Of a DNA stretch of 64,000 nucleotides, positions 17,595 to 26,961 are shown in pieces (position 1 is the stretch's first letter; every line of letters starts with the position of its first letter). The notes under the pieces were generated by a model. The model was not told the origin of the DNA. It saw only the letters and a list, made by a program, of their open reading frames with translations, and made no database searches. The stretch is from Nocardia amamiensis NBRC 102102. Its GTDB lineage: Bacteria; Actinomycetota; Actinomycetes; Mycobacteriales; Mycobacteriaceae. The position numbers and the translations under genes were made by a program. The DNA lies in NCBI RefSeq assembly GCF_001612745.1, contig NZ_BDBA01000033.1:1-64000 (forward strand), given 5' to 3'.

Positions 17595-18359
17595 TCACCG
17601 CCCGGCCTTGCGCGCCGCGAGATCGTCGTCGAACCGGGCGCGGATCTCGTCGGCGACGCCGGCGAGGTTGAGTTCGAAGGTGAACCCCTGCTCGTACCGG
17701 TAGCTGCGGTGCACGTCTTGCACGTCGATGCCGTTCAAGGCCCGCTTCGCCGCACGGATCACCCGGCCGTGCTTGGCCGCGATGTTCTTGGCCAATTCCA
17801 GGGCCGCCGCGTCCAGTTCGGCGCGCGGTACCACCTGGTAGACCGAGCCGTAGTGGTGCAACTGCTGCGCGGTGATCGTGCTGGCCGTGTAGAACAGCGC
17901 GCGCATCAGGTGCTGGGGCACCAGGCGCGCCAAGTGGGTCGCCGCGCCGAGCGCGCCGCGGTCGACTTCGGGCAGCCCGAAGGTGGCGTCGTCGGAGGCG
18001 ATCACGATGTCCGCGTTGCCCACCAGCCCGATGCCGCCGCCCAGGCAGAAGCCCTGCACCACCGCAATGACCGGCACCTGGCACTCGTAGACCGCGGCGA
18101 AGGCCTCGAAGCAGCCGTGGTTGGCGTCGATCAGCGCCTGGTGGCCGGGCTTGCTCTGGATCTCCTTGATGTCCACGCCTGCGTTGAAACCGCGGTTCTC
18201 CGCGCGCAGCACCACCACCCTGGCGTCCGGATCGCGGCCCGCCGCGCGCACTTCGTCGGCGATGGCGAACCAGCCCTCGGTGGGAATGGCGTTGACCGGC
18301 GGATAGTCGACCGTGACCACGGTGATGCCGGTGGATTCGGAGTGGCGGTTGATCCCCAT
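17595..18359 (-). CDS. echA20: EchA20, crotonase-family ring-opening hydrolase
   Basis: A 254-aa crotonase homologue with RGFNAGVDIKEIQ and GFCLGGGIGLVGNADIVIASDD as oxyanion elements, FGLPEVDRGALGAATHL, and the C-terminal MSYR-like region SYRYEQGFTFELNLAGVADE. EchA20 is established as the enzyme that hydrolytically opens ring D in HIP degradation. I chose ATG 18359 because its N-terminus length matches the mycobacterial protein; ATG 18371 is also possible. The gene faces an SDR gene across a KstR2-type palindrome. Confidence 0.88.
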   Translation of the reverse strand: MGINRHSESTGITVVTVDYPPVNAIPTEGWFAIADEVRAAGRDPDARVVVLRAENRGFNAGVDIKEIQSKPGHQALIDANHGCFEAFAAVYECQVPVIAVVQGFCLGGGIGLVGNADIVIASDDATFGLPEVDRGALGAATHLARLVPQHLMRALFYTASTITAQQLHHYGSVYQVVPRAELDAAALELAKNIAAKHGRVIRAAKRALNGIDVQDVHRSYRYEQGFTFELNLAGVADEIRARFDDDLAARKAGR

Positions 18360-18392
18360 CGCAAGTCCCATCGTCGGTGCACGCACTGGCAA

Positions 18393-18410
18393 AGCAAGCA
18401 GTTGCTTGGT
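18393..18410. promoter_or_regulatory. KstR2-type operator, echA20/SDR intergenic
   Basis: AGCAAGCAGTTGCTTGGT contains the perfect inverted repeat CAAGCA-GT-TGCTTG (18395-18408). It shares CAAGCA-nn-TGCTTG with the kstR2 site, although its CAAG-CTTG spacing is six rather than two. It lies between divergent echA20 and SDR starts, as expected for a KstR2-controlled pair. Confidence 0.75.
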
Positions 18411-18421
18411 AGGTTAGCACG

Positions 18422-19204
18422 GTGGCACTCGAAATCGATCTCGCCGGACGCGTCGTTCTGGTGACGGGCGGTGTTCGCGGCGTCGGCGCGGGCGTGAGCA
18501 AGGCGTTCTTGGCCGCGGGTGCGACCGTCGTCGCGTGTGCGCGGCGGCCCGCCGACGGTCCCGTCGAGGTCGACGGACGCGCCATCGACTACCTGCCGTG
18601 TGATGTCCGGGACGCGGACGCGGTTCGTGCGCTGATCGAGACGATCACCGAACGCCATGGCCGACTGGACCATCTGGTCAACAACGCGGGTGGCGCGCCC
18701 TTCGCGCTGGCCGCCGAGGCGAGCAAGAACTTTCACACCAAGATCGTCGAACTGAACCTGCTCGCTCCGCTGCTGGTGGCGCAGGCCGCCAACGCGGTGA
18801 TGCAGCGGCAGGACGAGGGCGGCTCGATCGTGAACGTCTCCAGCGTCAGCGGGCACCGTCCGTCGCCGGGTACCGCCGCCTACGGCGCTGCCAAGGCGGG
18901 CATGGACAGTCTCACCGCCTCGCTCGCCGTCGAATGGGCGCCGAAAGTACGGGTCAACTCGCTGGTGGTCGGACCGGTCGACACCGAATTGAGCCATCTG
19001 CACTACGGCGACCAGGACGGCGTCGACGCGGTGGGCCGGACCATCCCGATGGGTCGCCTGGCCCGCCCCGAGGACATCGGCCGTTGCGCCGTTTTCCTCG
19101 CCTCGCCGCTGGCCGGCTACGTCAGCGGCGCGACCCTGCTGGTACACGGCGGTGGCGAGCGCCCCGCCTTCCTCGCCGCCTCCACCGCGGATCAGCAGTC
19201 CTGA
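18422..19204 (+). CDS. Short-chain dehydrogenase, Rv3549c-like
   Basis: A 260-aa SDR with TGGVRGVGAGVS for cofactor binding, NNAGGAP, SSVSG and the YGAAKAG active site. It starts with GTG only 11 nt after the KstR2-type operator and has no ribosome site, which suggests a leaderless transcript. In M. tuberculosis Rv3549c and Rv3548c also lie divergent from echA20. An alcohol oxidation in HIP beta-oxidation is likely; the precise intermediate is unknown. Confidence 0.85.
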   Translation: MALEIDLAGRVVLVTGGVRGVGAGVSKAFLAAGATVVACARRPADGPVEVDGRAIDYLPCDVRDADAVRALIETITERHGRLDHLVNNAGGAPFALAAEASKNFHTKIVELNLLAPLLVAQAANAVMQRQDEGGSIVNVSSVSGHRPSPGTAAYGAAKAGMDSLTASLAVEWAPKVRVNSLVVGPVDTELSHLHYGDQDGVDAVGRTIPMGRLARPEDIGRCAVFLASPLAGYVSGATLLVHGGGERPAFLAASTADQQS

Positions 19205-19244
19205 ACAACTGGACCGAACCCGACCACCCACGAAGAGGACACCC

Positions 19245-20156
19245 ATGGACACCGACCAGATCTGCGCCGGACGCGTCGTCATCGTCACCGGAGCGGGCCG
19301 GGGCATCGGCCGCGCGCACGCTCTTGCCTTCGCCGCGGCGGGCGCGCGCGTCGTGGTCAACGACCTCGGTTCGGCGCTGGACGGCGCGGCCACCGCGGAG
19401 ACCCCGGCGCAGCAGGTGGTCACCGAGATCGAGGCGCTCGGCGGGGAAGCCGTGGCCAACGGCGACGATGTGGCGGACTGGGCCGGCGCCCGCAGGCTGG
19501 TCCGCCAAGCCGTCGACACGTTCGGCAAGCTGGACGTGCTGGTCAACAACGCCGGTTTCGTGCGCGACCGGATGCTGGTCAACCTCAGTGAAGAGGAGTG
19601 GGACGCGGTGATCCGCGTGCACCTCAAGGGCCACTTCGCGACCATGCGGCACGCGATCGAGTACTGGCGGGCGGAGACGAAGGCGGGCCGTCCGGTGGAC
19701 GGCCGAATCATCAACACCAGCTCCGGCGCGGGTCTGCAAGGCAGTGTGGGGCAGGGCAACTATGGCGCGGCCAAGGCCGGTATCGCGGGCCTGACCCTGA
19801 CAGCCGCCGCCGAGTTCGCCCGCTACGGCGTCACGGTGAACGCGATCGCCCCGGCCGCACGCACCCGGATGACCGAGACGGTGTTCGCGGAGACGATGGC
19901 CAAGCCGGACAACGGCTTCGACGCCATGGCCCCGGAGAATGTGTCTCCGCTGGTCGTGTGGTTGGGCAGCACGCAGTCGGCGGCTGTGACCGGGCGGATG
20001 TTCGAGGTCGAGGGCGGCAAGGTGGCGCTGGCCGACGGGTGGCGGCACGGCGTCGCCGTCGACCGCGGCGCCCGCTGGACTCCGGCCGAACTCGGCCCCG
20101 TCGTGGCCGATCTGATCGCCAAGGCGCCGCCGCCGGAGCCGGTGTACGGGGCCTGA
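19245..20156 (+). CDS. Short-chain dehydrogenase, Rv3548c-like
   Basis: A 303-aa SDR of the multifunctional beta-hydroxyacyl-CoA dehydrogenase subfamily: TGAGRGIGRAHA, VNDLGS after the second strand (NAD-type Asp), NNAGFVRDRML and YGAAKAGIAGLT. It is a clear relative of the hsd4A-like protein near 42 kb, sharing RDRML and the same C-terminal layout. It lies 40 bp after the preceding SDR gene with a gaagagga ribosome site, so it belongs to the same KstR2-type transcript. Confidence 0.86.
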   Translation: MDTDQICAGRVVIVTGAGRGIGRAHALAFAAAGARVVVNDLGSALDGAATAETPAQQVVTEIEALGGEAVANGDDVADWAGARRLVRQAVDTFGKLDVLVNNAGFVRDRMLVNLSEEEWDAVIRVHLKGHFATMRHAIEYWRAETKAGRPVDGRIINTSSGAGLQGSVGQGNYGAAKAGIAGLTLTAAAEFARYGVTVNAIAPAARTRMTETVFAETMAKPDNGFDAMAPENVSPLVVWLGSTQSAAVTGRMFEVEGGKVALADGWRHGVAVDRGARWTPAELGPVVADLIAKAPPPEPVYGA

Positions 20157-20344
20157 TCGGCTCAGCCTCTCCGGGGCGCAGTCGAAGCGTGGGTCTACTA
20201 TGTGCACCCATCCGCTGGAAGTCCCGGGTGAGAGTGGCGACCGGGCAGAGAACTGCGCTTCGACTGATGAGGGAAGGTTCGGCGCATGACCGTAGGTCGC
20301 ACTGGTTCCGTCGCGGTAGGTTCCGCCGCCGTAGGTTCGGCAGC

Positions 20345-20765
20345 GGTCAGCTCGGCGTGCCTGCTACCGCTGTTGTCGACGCCCTACGGCACGGCCGCGG
20401 CATCGCGATCTACACCGCGTTGGTCGCGGTGCCCCGCCGCCGCAGGGCAGACCCAGCGCCCGCTGCGCCGGTCGCCTCAGGTGCTGCCCGGCAATGCGAT
20501 CTAGGCGTGGCCCGTATGGGAGATCGCGAGTCTGCTGTTCGCGCTCGGCGCGGCGCAGTCCCGCCGTGACGTCGTACTCGCGTCTCCGCCGGCCTCGGTG
20601 GTCGAGCGGGCCGACCGGGTGGCGCGGTGGACGCGCAATCCGGTGGGCGCAGTCGTGGTCGACGCCCGATGGATAGCTCCGTCGGAGGGCATTAGTCCAC
20701 GCGGATGGGTACAGGCCATCGCCAGGGTCTATCCGGAGGTGGCTTCCGCGCCGACTCGAAATTGA
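20345..20765 (+). pseudogene. Probable broken gene, product unknown
   Basis: Two consecutive stretches show strong GC preference at third codon positions but in different frames. The first (about 20345-20500) reads ALRHGRGIAIYTALVAVPRR. The second (about 20505-20765) reads VWEIASLLFALGAAQSRRD and ends RVYPEVASAPTRN at a TGA. There is no good start for the second and no continuous frame, so a frameshift or small deletion near 20500 is likely. I do not recognise the family. It lies between the SDR pair and the EspR-like gene and may be noise. Confidence 0.35.
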
Positions 20766-21010
20766 GCGCAGTCGCGCGCAGGCGATCGGTCAGATGCAAT
20801 AGTGCGCGACCGGTCGGCTATTCGAACGAACCGGCCCGGATGGGAATCCGGTTCGGCCCGAACGAGGAACGTCGTGCGGCATCGAAAACCGTTATCCGTA
20901 CCGCTGATCCGGACGACATCGCATACCGGACCGCGGTCGTGCCCTTTTTTCATCGGGCACGACCCCAGCGCCCGTTGTGTGCTGCAAGCACGCTTGCACG
21001 TGCATAACAC

Positions 21011-21043
21011 AACACAGTGCGACCCGACGGGCCGCACTGTGTT
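21011..21043 (-). terminator. Hairpin downstream of the EspR-like gene
   Basis: AACACAGTGCG and CGCACTGTGTT form an 11-bp perfect stem with an 11-nt loop, starting 16 bp beyond the stop codon of the leftward EspR-like gene. There is no long U-run, as is common in high-GC actinobacteria. Confidence 0.6.
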
Positions 21044-21058
21044 GCCGTGCAAGTGAAC

Positions 21059-21475
21059 CTATTCGGTGCCGTCCGGAGGAATTTCGGGCAAGCCTTCGCT
21101 GGCCCGCAACTTCTCCGCCATGGACGTGAGCAGGTTCTGTGATTCTTCGGACAAGTCGAACGCTCTACTCGACAGCCGTCGCAGTCCGTAGCCCTGCAGC
21201 TGGGACAGCAACTCCAGATCGTGATCGATCTTGGCGGCATAGATGTCGTTGAAGAAGTAGTCCGGCTTGACCTTGAAGAACTTCGCCAGGGCGGCCACCG
21301 TCTCATCGGATGGGTTCGTCCGTTGTCCCGACCGCAACTGCGACAGGTACGGTTTCGAGATCGGATGTCCGGAGGCCGTCAGCGCTGCCGCAACCTCCGC
21401 GTTGGTGTGCGGCTTACGCCCCGGGGGATGCACGGTTTCGAACAGCTTGTTCAGCCGCGCCGCGAAATCAGCCAT
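21059..21475 (-). CDS. EspR-like XRE-type DNA-binding protein
   Basis: A 138-aa protein with an N-terminal XRE-type helix-turn-helix: FAARLNKLFETVHPPGR, then a recognition helix in KPYLSQLRSGQRTNPS and VAALAKFFKVKPDYFF. This arrangement and length closely resemble mycobacterial EspR (Rv3849), a nucleoid-associated protein that binds many promoters as a dimer of dimers. The C-terminal helix (SQNLLTSMAEKLRASEGL) would be the dimerisation part. The gene is alone, between the KstR2 and KstR parts of the island; a role in sterol genes is only positional guesswork. Confidence 0.8.
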   Translation of the reverse strand: MADFAARLNKLFETVHPPGRKPHTNAEVAAALTASGHPISKPYLSQLRSGQRTNPSDETVAALAKFFKVKPDYFFNDIYAAKIDHDLELLSQLQGYGLRRLSSRAFDLSEESQNLLTSMAEKLRASEGLPEIPPDGTE

Positions 21476-21834
21476 TGTGAGCCGCCCAATTCCCTTCGCT
21501 GTACTAACAGTCGTTATCTCGGATACGTATCATTGATATTAGCGGCTCAGTAACTGAAAACCTACGCCTGATTCCGGATTTCCTTGAAGCTTCTAGGTCG
21601 GAACGCGGCGAAGGCACTGGGAAGGTCGCGTTTGCGGGTCACCCCAACGGCTATCGAGAACCCGGGGTACGGCCAGGTTCTGGCCCGTCGTCGCGGTCCC
21701 GCGGCGGGCAGTCTTGATAGCCGCAAGATAGCTGACGTCTCATCGACCAGGGCGTATGGGGATTTTTGTGGCGTACGACACGTTTCGCCCCCTAGGGGAT
21801 GAACGTTCAACCAATCGGCTGAAAATAGTTGAAA
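21476..21834. other. Intergenic region upstream of the EspR-like gene
   Basis: No gene is supported in this 359-bp stretch; short open frames on both strands have poor codon use. The part next to the EspR-like start is AT-rich and contains the perfect palindrome GATACGTATC (21522-21531), a possible regulator site. The other end abuts the fadA5 stop. Confidence 0.5.
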
Positions 21835-23041
<1,207 letters not shown>

Positions 23042-23107
23042 AGCACTTGCCAGGGTCGGATCTGTCCGGTTTCTTTCCTAGTTCTCGCCCCTGTGCTTCA
23101 ATGATTA

Positions 23108-23121
23108 TAGAACGTGTTTCA
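23108..23121. promoter_or_regulatory. KstR operator upstream of cyp125
   Basis: TAGAACGTGTTTCA matches TnnAACnnGTTnnA at all fixed positions. It lies 21 bp before the GTG of cyp125 and probably also serves fadA5. Confidence 0.85.
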
Positions 23122-23142
23122 GTTTGTCGAAGGAGACATCTG

Positions 23143-24402
23143 GTGGTAGACACTCGGAATACCCGGCCGCTTCTCCCGGACGGGTTCGACGTCACGGACC
23201 CGGACATCTATGCCGAGCGTGTTCCGGTCGAGGAGTTCGCCGAACTGCGCCGGACTGCGCCGATCTGGTGGAATCCGCAGTCGCCCGACGTCAGCGGGTT
23301 CCGCGACGACGGATTCTGGGTGGTCAGCAAGCACGCCGATGTCAAGGAGGTCTCGCGGCGCAGCGATGTGTTCTCCAGCCACGAGAACACCGCCATCCCG
23401 CGGTTCAACGACGACATCTCCCGCGAGCAGATCGAGCTACAGCGCATCGTCCTGCTGAACATGGACGCGCCCGAGCACACCAAACTGCGCAAGATCATCT
23501 CGCGCGGGTTCACGCCGCGCGCCATCAACGGTCTGCGCGCCGAGCTGTCGGCCCGCGCCGAGGCGATCGTGAAGGCGGCAGCCGAAGCCGGTTCCGGGGA
23601 TTTCGTCACCCAGGTCGCGTGCGAACTGCCGCTGCAGGCCATCGCCGAGCTGATCGGCGTCCCGCAGGAAGACCGGATGAAGATGTTCACCTGGTCCAAT
23701 GACATGACCGGCTACGACGACCCGGAGAGCACCGCCGACCCGGTCGCGGCCTCCGCCGAGATCCTCGGTTACGCCTACCAGATGGCGGCCTCGCGCAAGC
23801 AGTGCCCGGCCGACGACATCGTGACCACGCTGATCCAGGCCGACATCGATGGTGACAAGCTCACCGAGGAGGAGTTCGGCTTCTTCGTGATCATGCTCGC
23901 CGTGGCGGGCAACGAGACCACCCGCAATGCCATCTCGCACGGCATGATGGCGTTCCTGGAGCACCCGGACCAGTGGGAGCTGTTCAAGAAGGAGCGGCCC
24001 GCCACGGCCGCCGACGAGATCATCCGCTGGGCCACCCCGGTCACCTCGTTCCAGCGGACCGCGCTGGAGGACACCGAACTGGGCGGCGTGCGGATCAAGA
24101 AGGGGCAGCGCGTGGTGATGCTGTACCGCTCGGCCAACTTCGACGAGGACGTCTTCGATCAGCCGGAGAAGTTCGACATCATGCGCAAGGACAACCCGCA
24201 CCTGGCCTTCGGCGGCACCGGCGCGCACTTCTGCATCGGGGCGAACCTGGCCCGGCTGGAGATCGACCTGATCTTCAACGCCATCGCCGATCACCTGCCC
24301 GATATCACCAAGGTCGCAGGCGCGAAGCGGCTGCGCTCGGGCTGGCTCAATGGGATCAAGGAGTTCCCGGTCGACTACAAGACCTGCCCGATCGCGCACT
24401 GA
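23143..24402 (+). CDS. cyp125: Cytochrome P450 CYP125 (steroid C26/C27 hydroxylase)
   Basis: A 419-aa P450. The I-helix oxygen motif is AGNETTRN, the K-helix ExxR is in ADEIIRWATPVTSF, and the heme loop is FGGTGAHFCIGANLAR with the axial Cys. CYP125 oxidises the terminal methyl of the sterol side chain to the acid, the first side-chain step. Position, divergence from fadA5 and the operator are as in mycobacteria. GTG 23143 has an AGGAGA ribosome site; earlier in-frame starts would cross the operator. A strong hairpin follows the stop. Confidence 0.93.
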   Translation: MVDTRNTRPLLPDGFDVTDPDIYAERVPVEEFAELRRTAPIWWNPQSPDVSGFRDDGFWVVSKHADVKEVSRRSDVFSSHENTAIPRFNDDISREQIELQRIVLLNMDAPEHTKLRKIISRGFTPRAINGLRAELSARAEAIVKAAAEAGSGDFVTQVACELPLQAIAELIGVPQEDRMKMFTWSNDMTGYDDPESTADPVAASAEILGYAYQMAASRKQCPADDIVTTLIQADIDGDKLTEEEFGFFVIMLAVAGNETTRNAISHGMMAFLEHPDQWELFKKERPATAADEIIRWATPVTSFQRTALEDTELGGVRIKKGQRVVMLYRSANFDEDVFDQPEKFDIMRKDNPHLAFGGTGAHFCIGANLARLEIDLIFNAIADHLPDITKVAGAKRLRSGWLNGIKEFPVDYKTCPIAH

Positions 24403-24409
24403 GATCCGA

Positions 24410-24448
24410 AAAAGGGGCCCGCACACCACATGGTGCGAGGCCCCTTTT
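24410..24448. terminator. Bidirectional terminator, cyp125 / SnoaL gene
   Basis: AAAAGGGGCC and GGCCCCTTTT form a perfect stem flanking an inner GCAC/GTGC hairpin, with A- and T-runs at both outer edges. It lies between convergent stops and should work in both directions. Confidence 0.85.
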
Positions 24449-24464
24449 CTCGTTCGAAGTGCGT

Positions 24465-24878
24465 TCAGTCGACCGGTCGCGCGGTCGCCATGGCGCGGTC
24501 GACCTCCCAGAACGCGCGCAGGGCGGCGATCTTGCCGTCGTCGTCCACCCGGTAGGTGAACACGCCGTCGGCGTCGATCCGGTGACCGCCGATCGTGCTG
24601 CGGATGGTGCCGGTGAAGGCGACTTCCTTGCCGCAGGCGAACGAGTCGCCGAACCGGAACTCGATCAGATCGGTCTTGGCGATCGCCTTGTCCCAGAACG
24701 CGGCGATGGCCTCTTTGCCGTGGTGTCCCTTGCCTTCCGGGTCGAACCCGGACGGGCCGATCGGGTCTTCCACGATGCCGTCCTCGGCGAACAGCGCCAC
24801 CCATGCCTGCTTGTCCCGCGCTCGAACCGCGGCCTGCGAGGCGAGGCCCGCCGCCCTGGCCGGGTGCTCTTCGGTCAT
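24465..24878 (-). CDS. SnoaL/ketosteroid isomerase-like protein
   Basis: A 137-aa protein of the NTF2-like fold: LFAEDGIVEDPIGPSGFDPEG, a middle helix, DGVFTYRVDDDGKIAALRAFW. This is the pattern of small KSI/SnoaL enzymes that isomerise or hydrate polycyclic substrates. It ends the DUF35-ltp4-ltp3-LLM operon and its ATG overlaps the LLM stop (ATGA). A role on the side chain or nucleus of a sterol is plausible from context only; catalytic Asp/Tyr residues cannot be assigned with confidence. Confidence 0.8.
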   Translation of the reverse strand: MTEEHPARAAGLASQAAVRARDKQAWVALFAEDGIVEDPIGPSGFDPEGKGHHGKEAIAAFWDKAIAKTDLIEFRFGDSFACGKEVAFTGTIRSTIGGHRIDADGVFTYRVDDDGKIAALRAFWEVDRAMATARPVD

Positions 24879-25783
24879 GGCATGTCCTTTCGCTGCGCGG
24901 CCACGATCGGCTCGGCGATGTTCTGCTGCGCGAACTTGCGCAGCGAGTCCTGTTTGGCGGCGAGCTCCCCGTCGAAGCCGATGCCGTCGGCCAGCCACGG
25001 CACCACGATCGCGTCGGTGACGCCCGCGTCGGCGAGATCCTGGTACCCGGACCGGCCGAAGCGGTCGATGCACACCGCCTGGATCTCGAACGGTTCGCCG
25101 GCCATGCCGTATTCGGCGCGCAGCGCGTCGAGTCTTGCGATCGTGCGCCGCAGCTCGTCGTAGGTCATCATGGCCGAGGTCCAGCCGTCGCCCACCCGTG
25201 CGGCGCGCCGCAACGCGGCGTCGGTGTGCCCGCCGATGTAGAACGGCACCGGCTCGCTCGGCGCCGGGCTCATCTGCAACGGATCGAAGTCGAAGAACTC
25301 GCCGTGATACTCGACCATCCCTCCGCCCAGGACCAGCTTGATGACCTCGATCATCTCGTCCACCCGAGCGCCGCGCCGGGCGAACGGCACTCCACACCAC
25401 TCGAATTCCTCCGGCGCCCAGCCGATCCCGACGCCGAAGCCGAAGCGGTTGCCGGACAGGTTGGCCACCGAGCCGACCTGCCGGGCCAGCAGCAGCGGGT
25501 TGCGCGAACCCAGCTTCAGCACGTTCGTGTAGAAGCGGATGCGGCTGGTGACCGCCGCCATGGCCGTCGCGCCGATGAGCGGGTCGACCCAGGGAGTGTC
25601 CGGTCCCCAGAACCTGCTGCCGTCGCGCGTGTACGGGTATTTCGCCGCCGCCGATTTCATGAAGAACAGCGAGTCCGGCAGCGCGATCGACGAAAAGCCG
25701 CATTCCTCGGCTGTTTTCGCGAGCTCGGTCAGCTGGTCCAGTGGACTCAGCGCGATGCCGAGGGTGAACTTCATGGCACTCAT
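24875..25783 (-). CDS. LLM-class (F420/FMN) oxidoreductase in the ltp operon
   Basis: A 302-aa luciferase-like TIM-barrel protein: AEECGFSSIALPDSLFF, RIRFYTNVLKLGSRNPLLLA and GNRFGFGVGIGWAPEEFEWCG. These are hallmarks of the F420-dependent LLM subgroup with an N-terminal TIGR03619-like layout. It is coupled by ATGA overlaps to ltp3 upstream and the SnoaL gene downstream. Its presence in a KstR-type operon suggests a redox step on the sterol side chain, perhaps for branched phytosterols. Substrate and cofactor are inference. Confidence 0.83.
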   Translation of the reverse strand: MSAMKFTLGIALSPLDQLTELAKTAEECGFSSIALPDSLFFMKSAAAKYPYTRDGSRFWGPDTPWVDPLIGATAMAAVTSRIRFYTNVLKLGSRNPLLLARQVGSVANLSGNRFGFGVGIGWAPEEFEWCGVPFARRGARVDEMIEVIKLVLGGGMVEYHGEFFDFDPLQMSPAPSEPVPFYIGGHTDAALRRAARVGDGWTSAMMTYDELRRTIARLDALRAEYGMAGEPFEIQAVCIDRFGRSGYQDLADAGVTDAIVVPWLADGIGFDGELAAKQDSLRKFAQQNIAEPIVAAQRKDMP

Positions 25784-26961
25784 GGCCGCTCCGATCCGAC
25801 CACCCACATCGAGAAGTACTGCGACCCGCCGCCGTACGCATGACCGAGCGCCTTGCGTGCCCCTTCGACCTGATAGTCCCCGGCCCGTCCCATGACCTGC
25901 TTGGCCGCCTCGGCGAACCGGATGAGCCCCGACGCGCCGATCGGATTGGAGGACAGCACGCCGCCGGACGGGTTGACCGGCAGGGTGCCGCCGATCTCGG
26001 TCTCGCCTTTGTCGGTGAGCTTCCAGCCGTCGCCAGGGGGCACGAAGCCGAGGTTTTCCAGCCACATCGGCTCGAACCAGGAGAACGGCACGTAGATCTC
26101 GGCCGCGTCGATCTCCTCGAGCGGGTTGGTGATGCCCGCCGCCTCCCACAGTGCAGCGGCCGCGTCCCGCCCGGCCTGGGGATTGACCTGATCGCGTCCG
26201 GCGTAGGTGGTCGGCTCGGTGCGCATCGCGGTGGCGTGCACCCAGGCGACTGTCCTGCCGGTGGCCTCGACGGCGGCGGCCGCGTCGGCGTCGCCGAGCA
26301 CGATCGCGCACGCGCCGTCGGAGGAGGGGCAGGTCTCGTCGAAGCGGATCGGGTCCCAGAGCATCTGCGAGGCGAGCACCGATTCCAGCGTGATGTCGGG
26401 CTGCTTCAGGTGGGCGAGCGGGTTCTTGGCGCCGTTGCGGCGATCCTTCACCGCGACCATCGCACCGATGTGGCCCGGCGCGTTGGAGCGCCGGATGTAG
26501 GAGCGCACGTGCGGTGCGAAGTAGCCGCCCGCGCCCGCGCCGACCGGCATGGTGAACGGCACTGGAATCGACAATGCCCACATAGCGTTCGATTCCGACT
26601 GCTTCTCCCATGCCACCGCGAGGACGCGCTTGTGCACGCCTGCCTGCACCAGGTTGGCGGCGACGATGCCGGTGGAGCCGCCGACCGACCCGGCGGTGTG
26701 CACGCGCAGCAGCGGCTTCCCGGTGGCGCCCAAGGCGTCCGCCATAGACAGCTCGGGCATCATGACGCCCTCGAAATAGTCGGGCGCTTTGCCGACCACG
26801 ACCGCGTCGATGTCGGCGATGGTCAGCCCGGCATCGGCGAGGGCACGATCGATGGCCTCGCGGCACATGCCCGCCATCGACACGTCGGTTCGTTTCGTCA
26901 CGTGATGGGTTTGTCCGGTGCCGAGTACCGCGGCGGGAAGTGGCCCACGCGTCGTAGTCAT
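25780..26961 (-). CDS. ltp3: Ltp3, thiolase-like acyl-CoA lyase
   Basis: A 393-aa SCP-X-thiolase-like protein, very similar to Rv3523. The nucleophile region reads VHTAGSVGGSTGIVAA, without the usual thiolase Cys; EKQSESNAMWALSIP, SGGVLSSNPIGASG and KALGHAYGGGSQYFSMW are also typical. Ltp3 and Ltp4 are required in Rhodococcus for side chains branched at C24 (phytosterols), probably as retro-aldolases together with DUF35 partners. Start and stop both overlap neighbours (ATGA). Confidence 0.9.
   Translation of the reverse strand: MTTTRGPLPAAVLGTGQTHHVTKRTDVSMAGMCREAIDRALADAGLTIADIDAVVVGKAPDYFEGVMMPELSMADALGATGKPLLRVHTAGSVGGSTGIVAANLVQAGVHKRVLAVAWEKQSESNAMWALSIPVPFTMPVGAGAGGYFAPHVRSYIRRSNAPGHIGAMVAVKDRRNGAKNPLAHLKQPDITLESVLASQMLWDPIRFDETCPSSDGACAIVLGDADAAAAVEATGRTVAWVHATAMRTEPTTYAGRDQVNPQAGRDAAAALWEAAGITNPLEEIDAAEIYVPFSWFEPMWLENLGFVPPGDGWKLTDKGETEIGGTLPVNPSGGVLSSNPIGASGLIRFAEAAKQVMGRAGDYQVEGARKALGHAYGGGSQYFSMWVVGSERP

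Larger units (their letters stand above)
20157..21058. other. Gene-poor stretch with hairpins
   Basis: Apart from the possible broken gene described separately, this 0.9-kb stretch holds no convincing gene. One clear inverted repeat is TCGTGCCC...GGGCACGA (20937-20962) with a T-run in its loop; a second, near the EspR-like stop, is listed as a terminator. The last 300 bp are lower in GC than their neighbours. Confidence 0.5.

Noticed and set aside
20286..20504. 72-codon frame starting MTVGRTGSVAVGSA
   Set aside because: The start is followed by a short Gly/Ala/Val repeat and then sequence with poor third-position GC; another frame fits better, so it was treated as part of a broken region.
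24465..24878. Calling the SnoaL-like protein a true ketosteroid delta-isomerase
   Set aside because: Only the fold pattern is visible; the catalytic Tyr/Asp set cannot be confirmed from the sequence.
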